64,000 bases of DNA from Limosilactobacillus sp. (GTDB lineage: Bacteria > Bacillota > Bacilli > Lactobacillales > Lactobacillaceae): the NCBI RefSeq assembly GCF_022482365.1, contig NZ_JAKVPE010000001.1, positions 62,001-126,000 of the forward strand, written 5' to 3'. Below are positions 17,489 through 25,461 of the stretch, piece by piece. Below the pieces are notes generated by a model. That model had not been told where the DNA came from. It searched no databases and was given only the letters and a program-made list of their open reading frames with translations. Every line of letters begins with the position of its first letter. Position 1 is the first letter of the stretch. The translations under genes and the position numbers were made by a program.

Positions 17489-18583
17489 ATGGACAATCCT
17501 TTTAATCCGAGCTTTGGGATGCAACCGACCGTTCTTTTAAATCGTGACCAAATTTTAAGTAGTTTGGTTGAGGACATTAAGCGCCTTACCACCCCGTACC
17601 GAACGACGCTGATTTATGGAGCACGGGGAGTTGGAAAGACGGTCTTCATGAACGCAGTCGGCAGTCGGATTGACCAGGACCCACAGTGGACGACGGTTCA
17701 TTTGATTATCGGTGAAAATATGGTTGGCCGGCTAACCGAAATGCTATATCAGCAGACCACTGGTAAATTGCAGAAGCTCTTTCGCGAGATTGCAGGGGTT
17801 AACCTCAACTTTGGCGGGGTGGGTGTTAAATTTGATATTAAGGATGCTCAAACGGCCAACTATCAGTATCTGCTAAGCCAGATGTTAAAAATCATGCAGC
17901 AACACCAGCAGAAGCTTCTAGTAATGATTGATGAGGCCCAGGATGTTCCGGGGATGGTGGAACTCGCTTCCGTGTATCAAGTCATGATTAGCCAGGGCTT
18001 GCCAATCTCGATCATCATGACCGGCCTGCCTAAAAACGTCCAAGAGCTGCAGAATAACCATGTGTTAACTTTTCTTTTGCGAAGTGGGCGCATTAATCTT
18101 TCACCTTTGGACTACTATGACATTCGTGCCCAGTATCAGCGGGAATTAAGCAAACGTGATCCCGAGATTGATCCGATGGTGGTGCGACGAATTGCGCAGT
18201 TAGCAGACGGGTATGCCTATGCCTTCCAGCTGCTCGGCTACTTAATTTGGCGAAGCCCTGACAAACGGATTACAGTGCAGACGATCAATGCGGTGCTGCC
18301 GGAGTATCAGGCGCAATTGAGCCGAAACGCTTATAGCAAAATGCTGGAGGAGCTGTCGCCGGTTGATCAGCAGTTTGTGATTGTAATGGCGAAGGCGCCA
18401 ACAGACCCCGTTTCGGCTGCCTACCTCGGTGCTAAGCTCAACAAGAAGCCAGGCTACGTGGGGGTATACCGGCGGCGGTTAATTGACAGTCAAATCATCG
18501 TGCCGGCGGGCTATGGAATGGTTAAATTCGCTCTACCACTATTTAAGGAATTCCTGATTGATGATGGGCAATATTTGATATAA
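17489..18583 (+). CDS. AAA-family ATPase of unknown role
   Basis: The 364-residue protein has a P-loop ATPase core. Walker A is GARGVGKT at residues 44-51 and Walker B is LLVMIDEAQD at 143-152. A sensor-like segment (ISIIMTGLPKNV) and an arginine-containing loop (FLLRSGRINLSPL) follow. The C-terminal third looks like a winged-helix region (SPVDQQFVIVMA...VGVYRRRLIDSQIIV). This architecture is common to AAA ATPases of the ExeA/Orc-like kind found in mobile or defence loci; the substrate is unknown. The ATG at 17489 is preferred over an in-frame GTG at 17480 because AAGGAG at 17475-17480 is correctly spaced for it. The gene is AT-richer than the chromosomal core and stands behind two repeat families. 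Confidence 0.75.
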   Translation: MDNPFNPSFGMQPTVLLNRDQILSSLVEDIKRLTTPYRTTLIYGARGVGKTVFMNAVGSRIDQDPQWTTVHLIIGENMVGRLTEMLYQQTTGKLQKLFREIAGVNLNFGGVGVKFDIKDAQTANYQYLLSQMLKIMQQHQQKLLVMIDEAQDVPGMVELASVYQVMISQGLPISIIMTGLPKNVQELQNNHVLTFLLRSGRINLSPLDYYDIRAQYQRELSKRDPEIDPMVVRRIAQLADGYAYAFQLLGYLIWRSPDKRITVQTINAVLPEYQAQLSRNAYSKMLEELSPVDQQFVIVMAKAPTDPVSAAYLGAKLNKKPGYVGVYRRRLIDSQIIVPAGYGMVKFALPLFKEFLIDDGQYLI

Positions 18584-18648
18584 TTTTTTCGTATAATTTT
18601 GTTTCTTTTCCGTATTTACTAGTCAGCAAATAAAAAGAGGTGATCTTG

Positions 18649-19095
18649 GTGGATGCATTTACTGTGGACAAAGAATTGGACCAGCTTAATAAGCGCTGGG
18701 CAAAGTGGGGAAGCGAACAAACAGAGTTTAAGCGAGTGGACGGCCATACAATTCAGGTTCTTACTCCATTTACGGACGCCTTTGACGATGGCATCTTGTT
18801 TGAGATTGTTTCCGATGATCACGGAACATATTCTGTTACTGACAAGGGCTATACTATTTGGAATCTCGAGACCAATGGGATCAACGTTTCCCGGCAGGAA
18901 TCGAATCGTTACCAGCTTCTGAATTCAATTGTCAGAGCCCATCAATGTTCGATTACAGATACTAAAGAAATCAAAAGGGATGATTTGAAGTTAGCGGATT
19001 TACCCCAAGCAATCACGGATTTTATTCAAGTTTTGATTAATGTATCCGGCATTGCTTTCCTAAATAGCGGGGATCCCCAATCTGACCCCCGATAA
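18649..19095 (+). CDS. DUF1828-like protein, probably C-terminally truncated
   Basis: The product of about 148 residues has a GHTIQVLTPFTDAFDDGILFEI...YSVTDKGYTIWNLETNGI pattern, as in DUF1828 proteins, which are found near phage and mobile genes and have no established function. Full-length relatives usually carry a further C-terminal domain (DUF1829). Here the frame ends soon after VSGIAFLNSG, and the stop codon lies inside a perfect 11-bp hairpin, as if the 3' part had been lost. The GTG at 18649 fits the AAAGAGG site best; GTG 18640 and TTG 18646 are alternatives. It follows the ATPase gene by 65 bases and may be cotranscribed with it. Confidence 0.55.
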   Translation: MDAFTVDKELDQLNKRWAKWGSEQTEFKRVDGHTIQVLTPFTDAFDDGILFEIVSDDHGTYSVTDKGYTIWNLETNGINVSRQESNRYQLLNSIVRAHQCSITDTKEIKRDDLKLADLPQAITDFIQVLINVSGIAFLNSGDPQSDPR

Positions 19096-19115
19096 ATCCA
19101 CAGATTTATCGGGTC
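19084..19115. repeat. Perfect hairpin covering the DUF1828 stop codon
   Basis: CCCGATAAATC pairs with GATTTATCGGG around the loop CACA, with no T-run on either side. It may be the end of a lost mobile element or a scar of a deletion. Confidence 0.6.
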
Positions 19116-19136
19116 CCAAATGCTATATTTTAAAAA

Positions 19137-19180
19137 TCAAAACGGGTGTTCACGAGAATTTCTCATGAGCACCCGTTGCT
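19137..19180 (-). terminator. Terminator of the lactonase gene
   Basis: AACGGGTGTTCACGAGA pairs with TCTCATGAGCACCCGTT, a 17-bp stem with one position that becomes a G-U pair in the minus-strand transcript. A T-run follows on that strand. Confidence 0.75.
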
Positions 19181-19194
19181 TTTAACTTAAATGA

Positions 19195-20223
19195 TTACTT
19201 CCACAGCTGAACGCAAACCGGCTCTGGGCAGGCAACGTCCTTTTGAAGCATGGTCAGCTTACCAGTGGCGCTGTCCCGCTTGTAGAGGGTCAGGTTGTCG
19301 CTGTTCTGGTTGGAGGCCAGCAGGTAGGCGTCGTCGTGGCTGAGGTTGAAGTCCCGTGGGAAGTCACCCTCAGTGGAGATCGATTGGATGTGCTTGACGG
19401 TGAAGTCCGGTTGAACTGCGAAGACGGCGATCGTGTTCTCGCCCCGGTTGGAGGTGTAGATGAACTTGCCGTCACGGGAGAAGCGGATGGCAGCAGCACC
19501 GTTGTGGGCGGTCCAGTCGGCCGGGATGGTCTTGATCGTCTGGACGTGGGTGAAGCTGGCATCGGCGGCGTTGTACTTCAGGACCTCGAGCTTGCTGCTG
19601 AGTTCACCCAGCACGTAGGCGTACTTGCCATTCGGGTGGAAGGCAATGTGACGGGTTCCGAAGCCGTCCTCGCACTTGTAGCGGGAAACGGCAGTCAGCT
19701 TGCCGTCAGCGGAAACGTCGTAAACCACCAGCAGGTCCATCCCCAGGTCGCAGACGACCAGGCGCTTGTCCGGCGTCAGGTCGGCGTAGTGAACGTGCGG
19801 TGCTTCCTGTTCCGGCCGCGGACCGGTGGCACCCTGGTGGGTTACGGAATCCGTCTGGGTCAGGGTCCCGTCGGCGTTGATCTTGAAGACGTCAACCTTG
19901 GCCGTGTGGTAGTTGGCACTGTAGAGCAGTTGGCGGTCACGGTCCAAGCCAACGTATGCCGGTGGGGCACCCGCTGCCAGGACCTTGGAGAGCATCTTGG
20001 CGTTGTCGTCCTTCAGTGAGTAGGAGGCCACGCCACCCTGGTCGTCGATCTGCTTGATGGCAAAGACAAGGTCATCATCACCAACCTGCAGGTAGGCCGG
20101 CTTCTGTGATGGGATCGCCAGCTTGACGTCGGTCAGCTTGCCGGCCGCATCGTCCAGGGTGACGGCGTAGACACCCTTGCTATCCTTTTTCGTATACGTT
20201 CCAATTAGAAATTTCTCTTCCAC
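19195..20223 (-). CDS. Lactonase-family seven-bladed beta-propeller protein
   Basis: The 342-residue cytoplasmic protein belongs to the lactonase family (PF10282; YbhE/YkgB type). The family signature segments are present: FLIGTYTKKDSKGVYAV at the start, GATGPRPEQEAPHVHYADLTPD, and FTSNRGENT-like (IYTSNRGENTIAVF). Characterised relatives hydrolyse 6-phosphogluconolactone in the oxidative pentose phosphate pathway, which suits a heterofermentative lactobacillus, but the substrate is inferred. The length is normal. The gene is single, divergent from rlmA, with its own terminator. Confidence 0.85.
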   Translation of the reverse strand: MEEKFLIGTYTKKDSKGVYAVTLDDAAGKLTDVKLAIPSQKPAYLQVGDDDLVFAIKQIDDQGGVASYSLKDDNAKMLSKVLAAGAPPAYVGLDRDRQLLYSANYHTAKVDVFKINADGTLTQTDSVTHQGATGPRPEQEAPHVHYADLTPDKRLVVCDLGMDLLVVYDVSADGKLTAVSRYKCEDGFGTRHIAFHPNGKYAYVLGELSSKLEVLKYNAADASFTHVQTIKTIPADWTAHNGAAAIRFSRDGKFIYTSNRGENTIAVFAVQPDFTVKHIQSISTEGDFPRDFNLSHDDAYLLASNQNSDNLTLYKRDSATGKLTMLQKDVACPEPVCVQLWK

Positions 20224-20315
20224 TATGGAATCCCCCTTTGAAAATGCTTACTTATATAATAGCAAAATTCTCGTTGTGGTAAACTATAAAATATTAAAAC
20301 AAAGGAAGAATTAAC

Positions 20316-21173
20316 GTGAAAAAAGTAGAAAAGAAACGGCAACTGGTCGCCGCCCACCGCGACCTCTATCGCTGCCCGGTCTGCCACCGGCTGATCCAGA
20401 CAGTCGATCAATCCGGGATCGTCTGTGAAAACGGGCACCGGATTGATTTCAACAAACACGGCTACCTGCATTTCCTGAATGGGGCGGCCGACACCGAGTA
20501 CGGGCGGGAAATGTTCGTTGCCCGCCGGCAATTATTGTCCGCGGGGCTTTTCTTGCCAATCGTCCGGGCGATGGCGGCCCACCTGCCGGCCCGCCCGCAG
20601 CGGATTCTGGACGTCGGCACGGGGGAGGGGACGCCCCTGCTTCAACTGGCCCAGCAGCGGCCGGGGCAGGATGACTGCCTGGTCGGCTTTGACATCTCTA
20701 AGGCCGGGATCACCCTGGCGACCCAGCTCGACCTGGCCGCCTTCTTCTGCGTGGCCGACCTGCGCCAGCTGCCCTTTAACGACGACAGCTTCGACGTGGT
20801 GATGGAGCTCTTCTCGCCGTCGGACTATGCCGAGTTCAACCGGGTCCTGGCCCCCGGTGGGACGCTGCTCAAGGTGATCCCCAACAGCGACTACCTGATT
20901 GAGCTGCGCCACCTTCTCTATGGCACCGCGGACAACCACTCCCACTACGACAATTCGCGGGTCCGGGAGCTCTTCTTCAAGCACTACCCGCAGGCGAGCC
21001 TGGAGCGGGTCCGCTACCAGTTCACAATCCCGGACGGTCTCCAGCAGGCCCTGGTGGAGATGACGCCCCTGCACTGGGGAAAGGGCGCTAAACGCCTGTC
21101 GGACGGGGACTTAGCCGCCCTGCATTCCGTGACGGTCGACGTCAGTTTGTTGGTTGCCCAAAAAAATTCGTAA
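20316..21173 (+). CDS. rlmA: 23S rRNA (guanine-N1)-methyltransferase RlmA
   Basis: The 285-residue protein has an N-terminal zinc-binding site (C20-PV-C23...C37...H41), followed by HGYLHFL. A SAM-dependent methyltransferase fold then has motif I LDVGTGEGTP and motif II-like VGFDISKAG. Members methylate N1 of a guanine in helix 35 of 23S rRNA (G745 or G748), in the cytoplasm on nascent ribosomes; the Gram-positive form (TlrB type) can affect macrolide sensitivity. The GTG start at 20316 follows AAGGAAG. It is divergent from the lactonase gene, with overlapping AT-rich promoter regions. Confidence 0.88.
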   Translation: MKKVEKKRQLVAAHRDLYRCPVCHRLIQTVDQSGIVCENGHRIDFNKHGYLHFLNGAADTEYGREMFVARRQLLSAGLFLPIVRAMAAHLPARPQRILDVGTGEGTPLLQLAQQRPGQDDCLVGFDISKAGITLATQLDLAAFFCVADLRQLPFNDDSFDVVMELFSPSDYAEFNRVLAPGGTLLKVIPNSDYLIELRHLLYGTADNHSHYDNSRVRELFFKHYPQASLERVRYQFTIPDGLQQALVEMTPLHWGKGAKRLSDGDLAALHSVTVDVSLLVAQKNS

Positions 21174-21179
21174 AATTGT

Positions 21180-21208
21180 TTGCACAAACGACGAAATGGT
21201 GCTAAAGT
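21180..21208 (+). promoter_or_regulatory. Promoter of the trmL leader
   Basis: TTGCAC and TAAAGT are spaced by 17 bases just after the rlmA stop codon. Initiation would be near 21215. Confidence 0.55.
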
Positions 21209-21213
21209 ACTAT

Positions 21214-21322
21214 CAGAAATCGTTTAGCAATTGACATCGAACAGATTCGTTGGTAGTTGCTAAGGAGTACTTCATTAAAGCAGCGTTTCGCCGTGCCCAC
21301 ACCGAGACCCTGCTTTTTTTAT
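21214..21322 (+). ncRNA. Structured leader with terminator upstream of trmL
   Basis: A predicted RNA of about 105 nt begins at the promoter and ends in a rho-independent terminator (AAAGCAG-C-GTTTCG pairing with CGAGAC-C-CTGCTTT, then T7; 21277-21320). Upstream, TTAGCAA (21224-21230) pairs with TTGCTAA (21257-21263), enclosing a CGAA/TTCG hairpin. The terminator stands between a dedicated promoter and trmL, so it could be an attenuator or riboswitch, or it could end a separate small RNA. It does not match the T-box, lysine, or other leader classes recognisable by eye. Confidence 0.5.
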
Positions 21323-21341
21323 TTGTGAGGAGAAATTGAGA

Positions 21342-21851
21342 ATGACTAATCACATCGTACTATTTGAACCGCTCTTCCCAGCTAACACGGGCAACATCGC
21401 CCGGACCTGCGCGGGGACGAACACCGAGCTCCACCTGATCAAACCGCTGGGCTTTTCGACCGACGACAAGCACATGAAGCGGGCGGGACTGGACTACTGG
21501 GACAAGGTCAAGATCACCTACCACGACGACCTCCAGGAATTCGTGGCCAGCGTGCCGGACATCAATAAGCTCTACCTGGTCTCCAAGTTCGCCAGCCGCG
21601 ACTACACCGACGTCGACTACACGACCCCGGGGGATCACTACTTCCTCTTTGGCAAGGAGACGACCGGCCTGCCGGAGCAGTTCATGCGGCGCTACCCGGA
21701 CAACGCCATCCGAATCCCGCAAAACGATGACAACATCCGGGCACTGAACCTCTCCAACAGCGCGGCCATCGTGATCTACGAGGCCCTGCGGCAACAGAGC
21801 TTCCCCAACCTGGCCCGGGTTCACACCTACCATTTTGACAAGCTGAAGTAG
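21342..21851 (+). CDS. trmL: tRNA (cytidine(34)-2'-O)-methyltransferase TrmL
   Basis: The 169-residue SPOUT-family methyltransferase has the knotted-fold signatures PLFPANTGNIARTCAGT at the N-terminus, LFGKETTGLPEQ in the middle and RALNLSNSAAIVIYEALRQ at the end. It methylates the ribose of the wobble nucleotide in certain leucine tRNAs, acting as a dimer in the cytoplasm. The ATG at 21342 with GAGGAG upstream is preferred to a TTG six bases earlier. It lies behind a structured leader and immediately ahead of ftsK. Confidence 0.9.
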   Translation: MTNHIVLFEPLFPANTGNIARTCAGTNTELHLIKPLGFSTDDKHMKRAGLDYWDKVKITYHDDLQEFVASVPDINKLYLVSKFASRDYTDVDYTTPGDHYFLFGKETTGLPEQFMRRYPDNAIRIPQNDDNIRALNLSNSAAIVIYEALRQQSFPNLARVHTYHFDKLK

Positions 21852-21866
21852 GGGAGGGTGGTCTGC

Positions 21867-24206
21867 ATGGCACAACGAAAACGTAAATCGAAACGGCGTC
21901 GGCAGACCAGCCGTTCGCCGAAGAGCCAGCACCGCCTGGTTGACAACCTGGTCGGGATCATCGTGGTCCTCCTGATGCTGGTCGGCCTCTGCAACCTGGG
22001 GGCCCTGGGTGCCGTCATCGCCGGGATCTTCAAGCTCCTGGTGGGGGCCAGCTACCCGATTTTGATGCTGATCGTCCTGCTCTACGGGGCCGGCTTTGCC
22101 CTCTACGCCCGCTGGCTGCACTTCAGCCCGCGGCGGATCGTCGGCGTCATCGTCGGCTACCTGGGCCTCTTGATCTGGCTGCACGTCCTCTTCGTCGACC
22201 AGCTCAACGTCCACGCTAAGATCCCGGTGGTGACCTGGAGCAACCTCAGCAAGGCCCTCTTGAACGGGGACACGACCCTGCCGATCGGTGGGGGGATGCT
22301 CGGGGCCTACCTCTTCTCGGCCTGCGACGCCCTGGTCGACCAGGTGGGGACCGCCGTCTTTGCCTGGATCCTGATGATCTGCGGGGTCATCATCTTCTTT
22401 GCCCTGCCGTGGCGCGACTTCCTGAAGCTCTGCGGTCGGCTCCTCCAGAAGCTGGGGATCATGAGCAAGGAGGCCGGTGAGCGGCTGAAGGAAAAGGCGG
22501 CCCAGCCCGGGGTGACAATGCCACCCCTGTCCAGCGCGGCGGCCCACGCGACTGCCGCGAAGAAGACGGTGACCGACTTCTTCGCGGGCCAGGACGAGGG
22601 TGACGATTCCGCCGCCGTCCAGTCCGAAGAACCGGCGCCACAGCCGGCACCAGCCCGGCCGGTGGAGCCGAAGATCACGGTGGCCTCCAACCACCACGAG
22701 GAACCGGCGGACGCGACCGAGCATGAGGACGAGCCGCCCCTGGCAATGACGGGTGGTTCCGCCAAGGCCGACGAAGACTACCAGCTGCCGCCCCTGGACC
22801 TGCTGAGTGAGGTCCAGGCCACCGACCAGCAGGCCGATCTGAAGAACATCAAGAAGAACACCAAGATTCTCCAAGAAACCCTTCAGTCCTTCAACGTCCA
22901 GGCGACGGTGGAGAACGTCAGCCTAGGGCCGTCAGTAACTAAGTACGAGTTGCGGCCCGCGGTGGGGGTCAAGGTGAGCCGGATCACCCACCTGGCGGAC
23001 GACCTGGCATTGGCCCTGGCCGCCAAGGACATCCGGATCGAGGCCCCGATCCCCGGCAAGTCGCTGATCGGGATCGAAGTGCCGAACCAGCAGGTGGCCA
23101 CGGTTGGCTTCCGTGACATGTTCGAGGCGGCGCCCAAGGACGACAACCCAATGGACGTGCCGCTTGGGCGGACGGTCACCGGGGATGTCGAGATGGCCGA
23201 TCTGACGAAGATGCCCCACCTCCTGATTGCCGGGGCGACCGGAAGCGGGAAGTCGGTGGCAATCAACGTCATTCTGACCAGCATTCTCCTCAAGGCCAAG
23301 CCCCACCAGGTTAAGATGCTCCTGATCGACCCGAAGAAGGTCGAGCTCAGCGTCTACAACGACATTCCCCACCTGCTCAGCCCGGTCGTCTCGGAGCCGA
23401 AGAAGGCAGCCCGGGCGCTGGGCAAGGTGGTTGCGGAGATGGAGCGGCGCTATGAGCTCTTCGCCAAGTTTGGCGTCCGCAACCTCAAGGGCTATAACCA
23501 ACTGGTGCAAAAGCAAAACGCGGCCCACCCGGACGACCAGCAGCCGGCCCTGCCGCTGGTCCTGGTCGTGGTCGACGAACTGGCCGACCTGATGATGACC
23601 GTCTCCAGCGACGTCGAGGACGCCATCGTGCGGATTGCCCAGATGGGGCGGGCCGCCGGGATCCACATGATCCTGGCTACCCAGCGGCCGTCGGTGGACG
23701 TCATCACCGGGCTGATCAAGGCCAACGTCCCGTCCCGGATTGCCTTCGCGGTTTCCAGCGGGGTCGATTCGCGGACGATCATCGACACGAACGGGGCGGA
23801 AAAGCTGCTCGGCCGCGGGGACATGCTCTTTGAACCGATCGACCAGAACAAGCCGGTCCGGGTCCAGGGGGCCTTCATCTCCGACCAGGATGTTGAAGCC
23901 GTGGTTTCCTTCATCAAGGATGAGCGGCAGCCCGAGTACGATTCACAGATGGTCGTGAGCGACGCCGAACTGGCCCAGGAAGAGGAGCAGGAGGACGAAG
24001 ACGAGCTCTTCCCCCAGGCCCTCGAATTCGTGGCCCAGGAACAGCGGGCCTCGACCTCGATGATCCAGCGGCGCTTTCGGATTGGCTACAACCGGGCGGC
24101 GCGGATCATCGACGACCTGGAGCAGCGGGGCTACATCAGCCCGGCCAATGGCTCCAAGCCGCGCGAGGTCTACAAGAAGCCGGACCAACCATCGTCAGAA
24201 GAATAA
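21867..24206 (+). CDS. ftsK: DNA translocase FtsK/SpoIIIE
   Basis: The 779-residue protein has several N-terminal transmembrane helices (about residues 20-170), an acidic, proline-rich linker (about 220-300) and a motor domain with Walker A GATGSGKS near residue 457 and Walker B LVLVVVDELADLMM. A C-terminal winged-helix gamma domain (IQRRFRIGYNRAARIIDDLEQRGYISP) reads polar KOPS/SRS-like sequences. It sits at the septum and pumps chromosome ends, coordinating segregation with division. The ATG at 21867 fits the GGGGAGGG site; the GTG at 21858 lies inside it. It is 15 bases from trmL and probably cotranscribed. Confidence 0.95.
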   Translation: MAQRKRKSKRRRQTSRSPKSQHRLVDNLVGIIVVLLMLVGLCNLGALGAVIAGIFKLLVGASYPILMLIVLLYGAGFALYARWLHFSPRRIVGVIVGYLGLLIWLHVLFVDQLNVHAKIPVVTWSNLSKALLNGDTTLPIGGGMLGAYLFSACDALVDQVGTAVFAWILMICGVIIFFALPWRDFLKLCGRLLQKLGIMSKEAGERLKEKAAQPGVTMPPLSSAAAHATAAKKTVTDFFAGQDEGDDSAAVQSEEPAPQPAPARPVEPKITVASNHHEEPADATEHEDEPPLAMTGGSAKADEDYQLPPLDLLSEVQATDQQADLKNIKKNTKILQETLQSFNVQATVENVSLGPSVTKYELRPAVGVKVSRITHLADDLALALAAKDIRIEAPIPGKSLIGIEVPNQQVATVGFRDMFEAAPKDDNPMDVPLGRTVTGDVEMADLTKMPHLLIAGATGSGKSVAINVILTSILLKAKPHQVKMLLIDPKKVELSVYNDIPHLLSPVVSEPKKAARALGKVVAEMERRYELFAKFGVRNLKGYNQLVQKQNAAHPDDQQPALPLVLVVVDELADLMMTVSSDVEDAIVRIAQMGRAAGIHMILATQRPSVDVITGLIKANVPSRIAFAVSSGVDSRTIIDTNGAEKLLGRGDMLFEPIDQNKPVRVQGAFISDQDVEAVVSFIKDERQPEYDSQMVVSDAELAQEEEQEDEDELFPQALEFVAQEQRASTSMIQRRFRIGYNRAARIIDDLEQRGYISPANGSKPREVYKKPDQPSSEE

Positions 24207-24207
24207 T

Positions 24208-24242
24208 AAAAGGGGACTGGCGAATTGCCAGTCCCCTTTTTG
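24208..24242 (+). terminator. Terminator of ftsK
   Basis: AAAAGGGGACTGGC pairs with GCCAGTCCCCTTTT around GAATT. The symmetric T/A-runs mean it may also serve the convergent small gene. Confidence 0.85.
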
Positions 24243-24256
24243 GATACAAAATAAAC

Positions 24257-24376
24257 TTAAATCAGATTCAGTGATGCGACGGCACCGAAGATTAAAGACC
24301 CCAGCATGGCAATCAGCATCAGCCAAATTGCGACCATCGTAATTTTTTGGAAACGTGTTTTCTTTTTCCGTTGCAT
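24257..24376 (-). CDS. Small single-pass membrane protein, DUF4044-like
   Basis: This 39-residue frame reads MQRKKKTRFQKITMVAIWLM and continues LIAMLGSLIFGAVASLNLI. A basic N-terminus followed by one long hydrophobic helix (residues about 13-35) matches the short DUF4044 proteins of lactobacilli, whose role is unknown. AAAGGCGG stands nine bases before the ATG. It is convergent to ftsK and shares the terminator region. Its shortness, ribosome binding site and family-like pattern support a real gene. Confidence 0.75.
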   Translation of the reverse strand: MQRKKKTRFQKITMVAIWLMLIAMLGSLIFGAVASLNLI

Positions 24377-24506
24377 TAACTTAACCGCCTTTCACGATCA
24401 TGAACTTCTAGTAGTGTAACGCATTTACTGGTTGTTTTTCAAACGTCAGGCCCAACTTATGGTAAAATTCTAGCAGGAAATGACTAGGCATAAAAGGGGT
24501 AGCGCG

Positions 24507-24851
24507 ATGTTGATTGATTTTCGCCAATTATTAATTGAACTGTTAATTGTGATCATTTTGTGGGTGCTGACCGTCCTCTGGCGCCGCCTGTCCAGGCGTC
24601 GGCGCTGGCTGCGGGTGGTCTGGACGCTCGTGCTCTGGCTCCTAATCCTCTGGAACCTGGACGTTTACTGGGTGGCCTACCCGATCGCCCTCTGGATGAT
24701 TTGGGCCCTGGCCCTGATCGCCCTCCAGTCGGTGCACAATCACGAGTTCCTTTATCGCCGTTACTGGCCGGTCTTCTGGCGCCTTTCCCTTTTTTACGCG
24801 CTGGTCGTTTTTGCCGGCTCGCTCTTTTGCAACGGCTTGCCGCTGGTGTGA
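24507..24851 (+). CDS. DUF3397 membrane protein
   Basis: The 114-residue integral membrane protein has about four hydrophobic segments (LLIELLIVIILWVLTVLW; VWTLVLWLLILWNL; VAYPIALWMIWALALIAL; LSLFYALVVFAGSLF). It matches DUF3397 proteins, which in lactobacilli lie just upstream of mraZ; the function is unknown. The ATG at 24507 has AAAGGGG upstream; an earlier in-frame codon at 24480 lacks a site. A terminator separates it from mraZ, so it is probably its own transcript. Confidence 0.75.
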   Translation: MLIDFRQLLIELLIVIILWVLTVLWRRLSRRRRWLRVVWTLVLWLLILWNLDVYWVAYPIALWMIWALALIALQSVHNHEFLYRRYWPVFWRLSLFYALVVFAGSLFCNGLPLV

Positions 24852-24888
24852 GACGTTTATACCATTAATCGTCTAATAAATGAATTGA

Positions 24889-24927
24889 CGGGTGGTCCCG
24901 AATTGTTTTGGGAACGCCCGTTTTTGT
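24889..24927 (+). terminator. Terminator between DUF3397 and mraZ
   Basis: ACGGGTGGTCCC pairs with GGGAACGCCCGT (11 of 12 positions including one G-U) and is followed by T5. Confidence 0.8.
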
Positions 24928-24950
24928 GTCTAAAAAAGTTTGGAAATACC

Positions 24951-24980
24951 GTGGTGAGAAGTGGGGGATTGTGGTAGACT
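24951..24980 (+). promoter_or_regulatory. MraZ operator repeats and -10 of the dcw promoter
   Basis: GTGGT, GTGGG and GTGGT start at 24951, 24961 and 24971, exactly 10 bp apart. This is the known arrangement of MraZ-binding repeats. The last overlaps a -10-like TAGACT at 24975. Autorepression of the cluster by MraZ is expected from the family. Confidence 0.75.
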
Positions 24981-25014
24981 GGTCCTATGAAGTGGCAAGG
25001 GGAGGCGTCAGCAC

Positions 25015-25443
25015 TTGTTAATGGGGGAATTTCAACATTCACTGGATTCCAAGCGCCGACTGATTATCCCCGCCAAGTTTCGCGACCAGCTGGGTGCCGA
25101 GTTTGTTTTGACCCGGGGCCTGGATGGCTGTTTGTTTGGCTACCCGCAGGACGAGTGGGAGCGCCTCAACGAAAAGCTGCAGTCGCTGCCACTGACGAAG
25201 CGGGACGCGCGGGCCTTTGTCCGCTTCCTGTATTCGGCGGCCAGCGCCTGCTCCTTTGATCGCCAGGGCCGGGTCAACATCCCGGATCCCCTCTGCACCT
25301 ACGCCCATTTGAGCAAGAAGTGCATGATCATCGGGGTGGCCAACCGCCTGGAAATTTGGGACGCCGACCGGTGGAACGAATACAACAGCGATACCGCCGC
25401 CAACTTTGACGAGATCGCCGAGGAGCTAAACATTGATTTTTAG
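25015..25443 (+). CDS. mraZ: Transcriptional regulator MraZ
   Basis: The 142-residue protein has two SpoVT/AbrB-like halves, each with a DxxxR DNA-binding motif (DSKRRLIIPAKFR and DRQGRVNIPDPL). MraZ forms ring-shaped oligomers that bind spaced GTGGG-type repeats in its own promoter and represses the division/wall cluster. The start is a TTG at 25015 giving MLMGEF, the usual N-terminus, correctly spaced from AGGGGAGG; the ATG at 25021 is possible. It is the first gene of the dcw operon, with matching operator repeats 40-65 bases upstream. Confidence 0.93.
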   Translation: MLMGEFQHSLDSKRRLIIPAKFRDQLGAEFVLTRGLDGCLFGYPQDEWERLNEKLQSLPLTKRDARAFVRFLYSAASACSFDRQGRVNIPDPLCTYAHLSKKCMIIGVANRLEIWDADRWNEYNSDTAANFDEIAEELNIDF

Positions 25444-25461
25444 GAAAAGGAGTGCAAGTCG

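Noticed and set aside
17489-19095. ToxN-like toxin partner for the repeat RNA
   Set aside because: Neither downstream gene looks like a ToxN/CptN/TenpN endoribonuclease; the ATPase has clear Walker motifs and the other gene resembles DUF1828. The type III reading is kept only as an analogy of layout.
21360-22874. 504-codon minus-strand frame across trmL and ftsK
   Set aside because: It spans two confidently identified genes on the other strand and its translation is low-complexity without family features.
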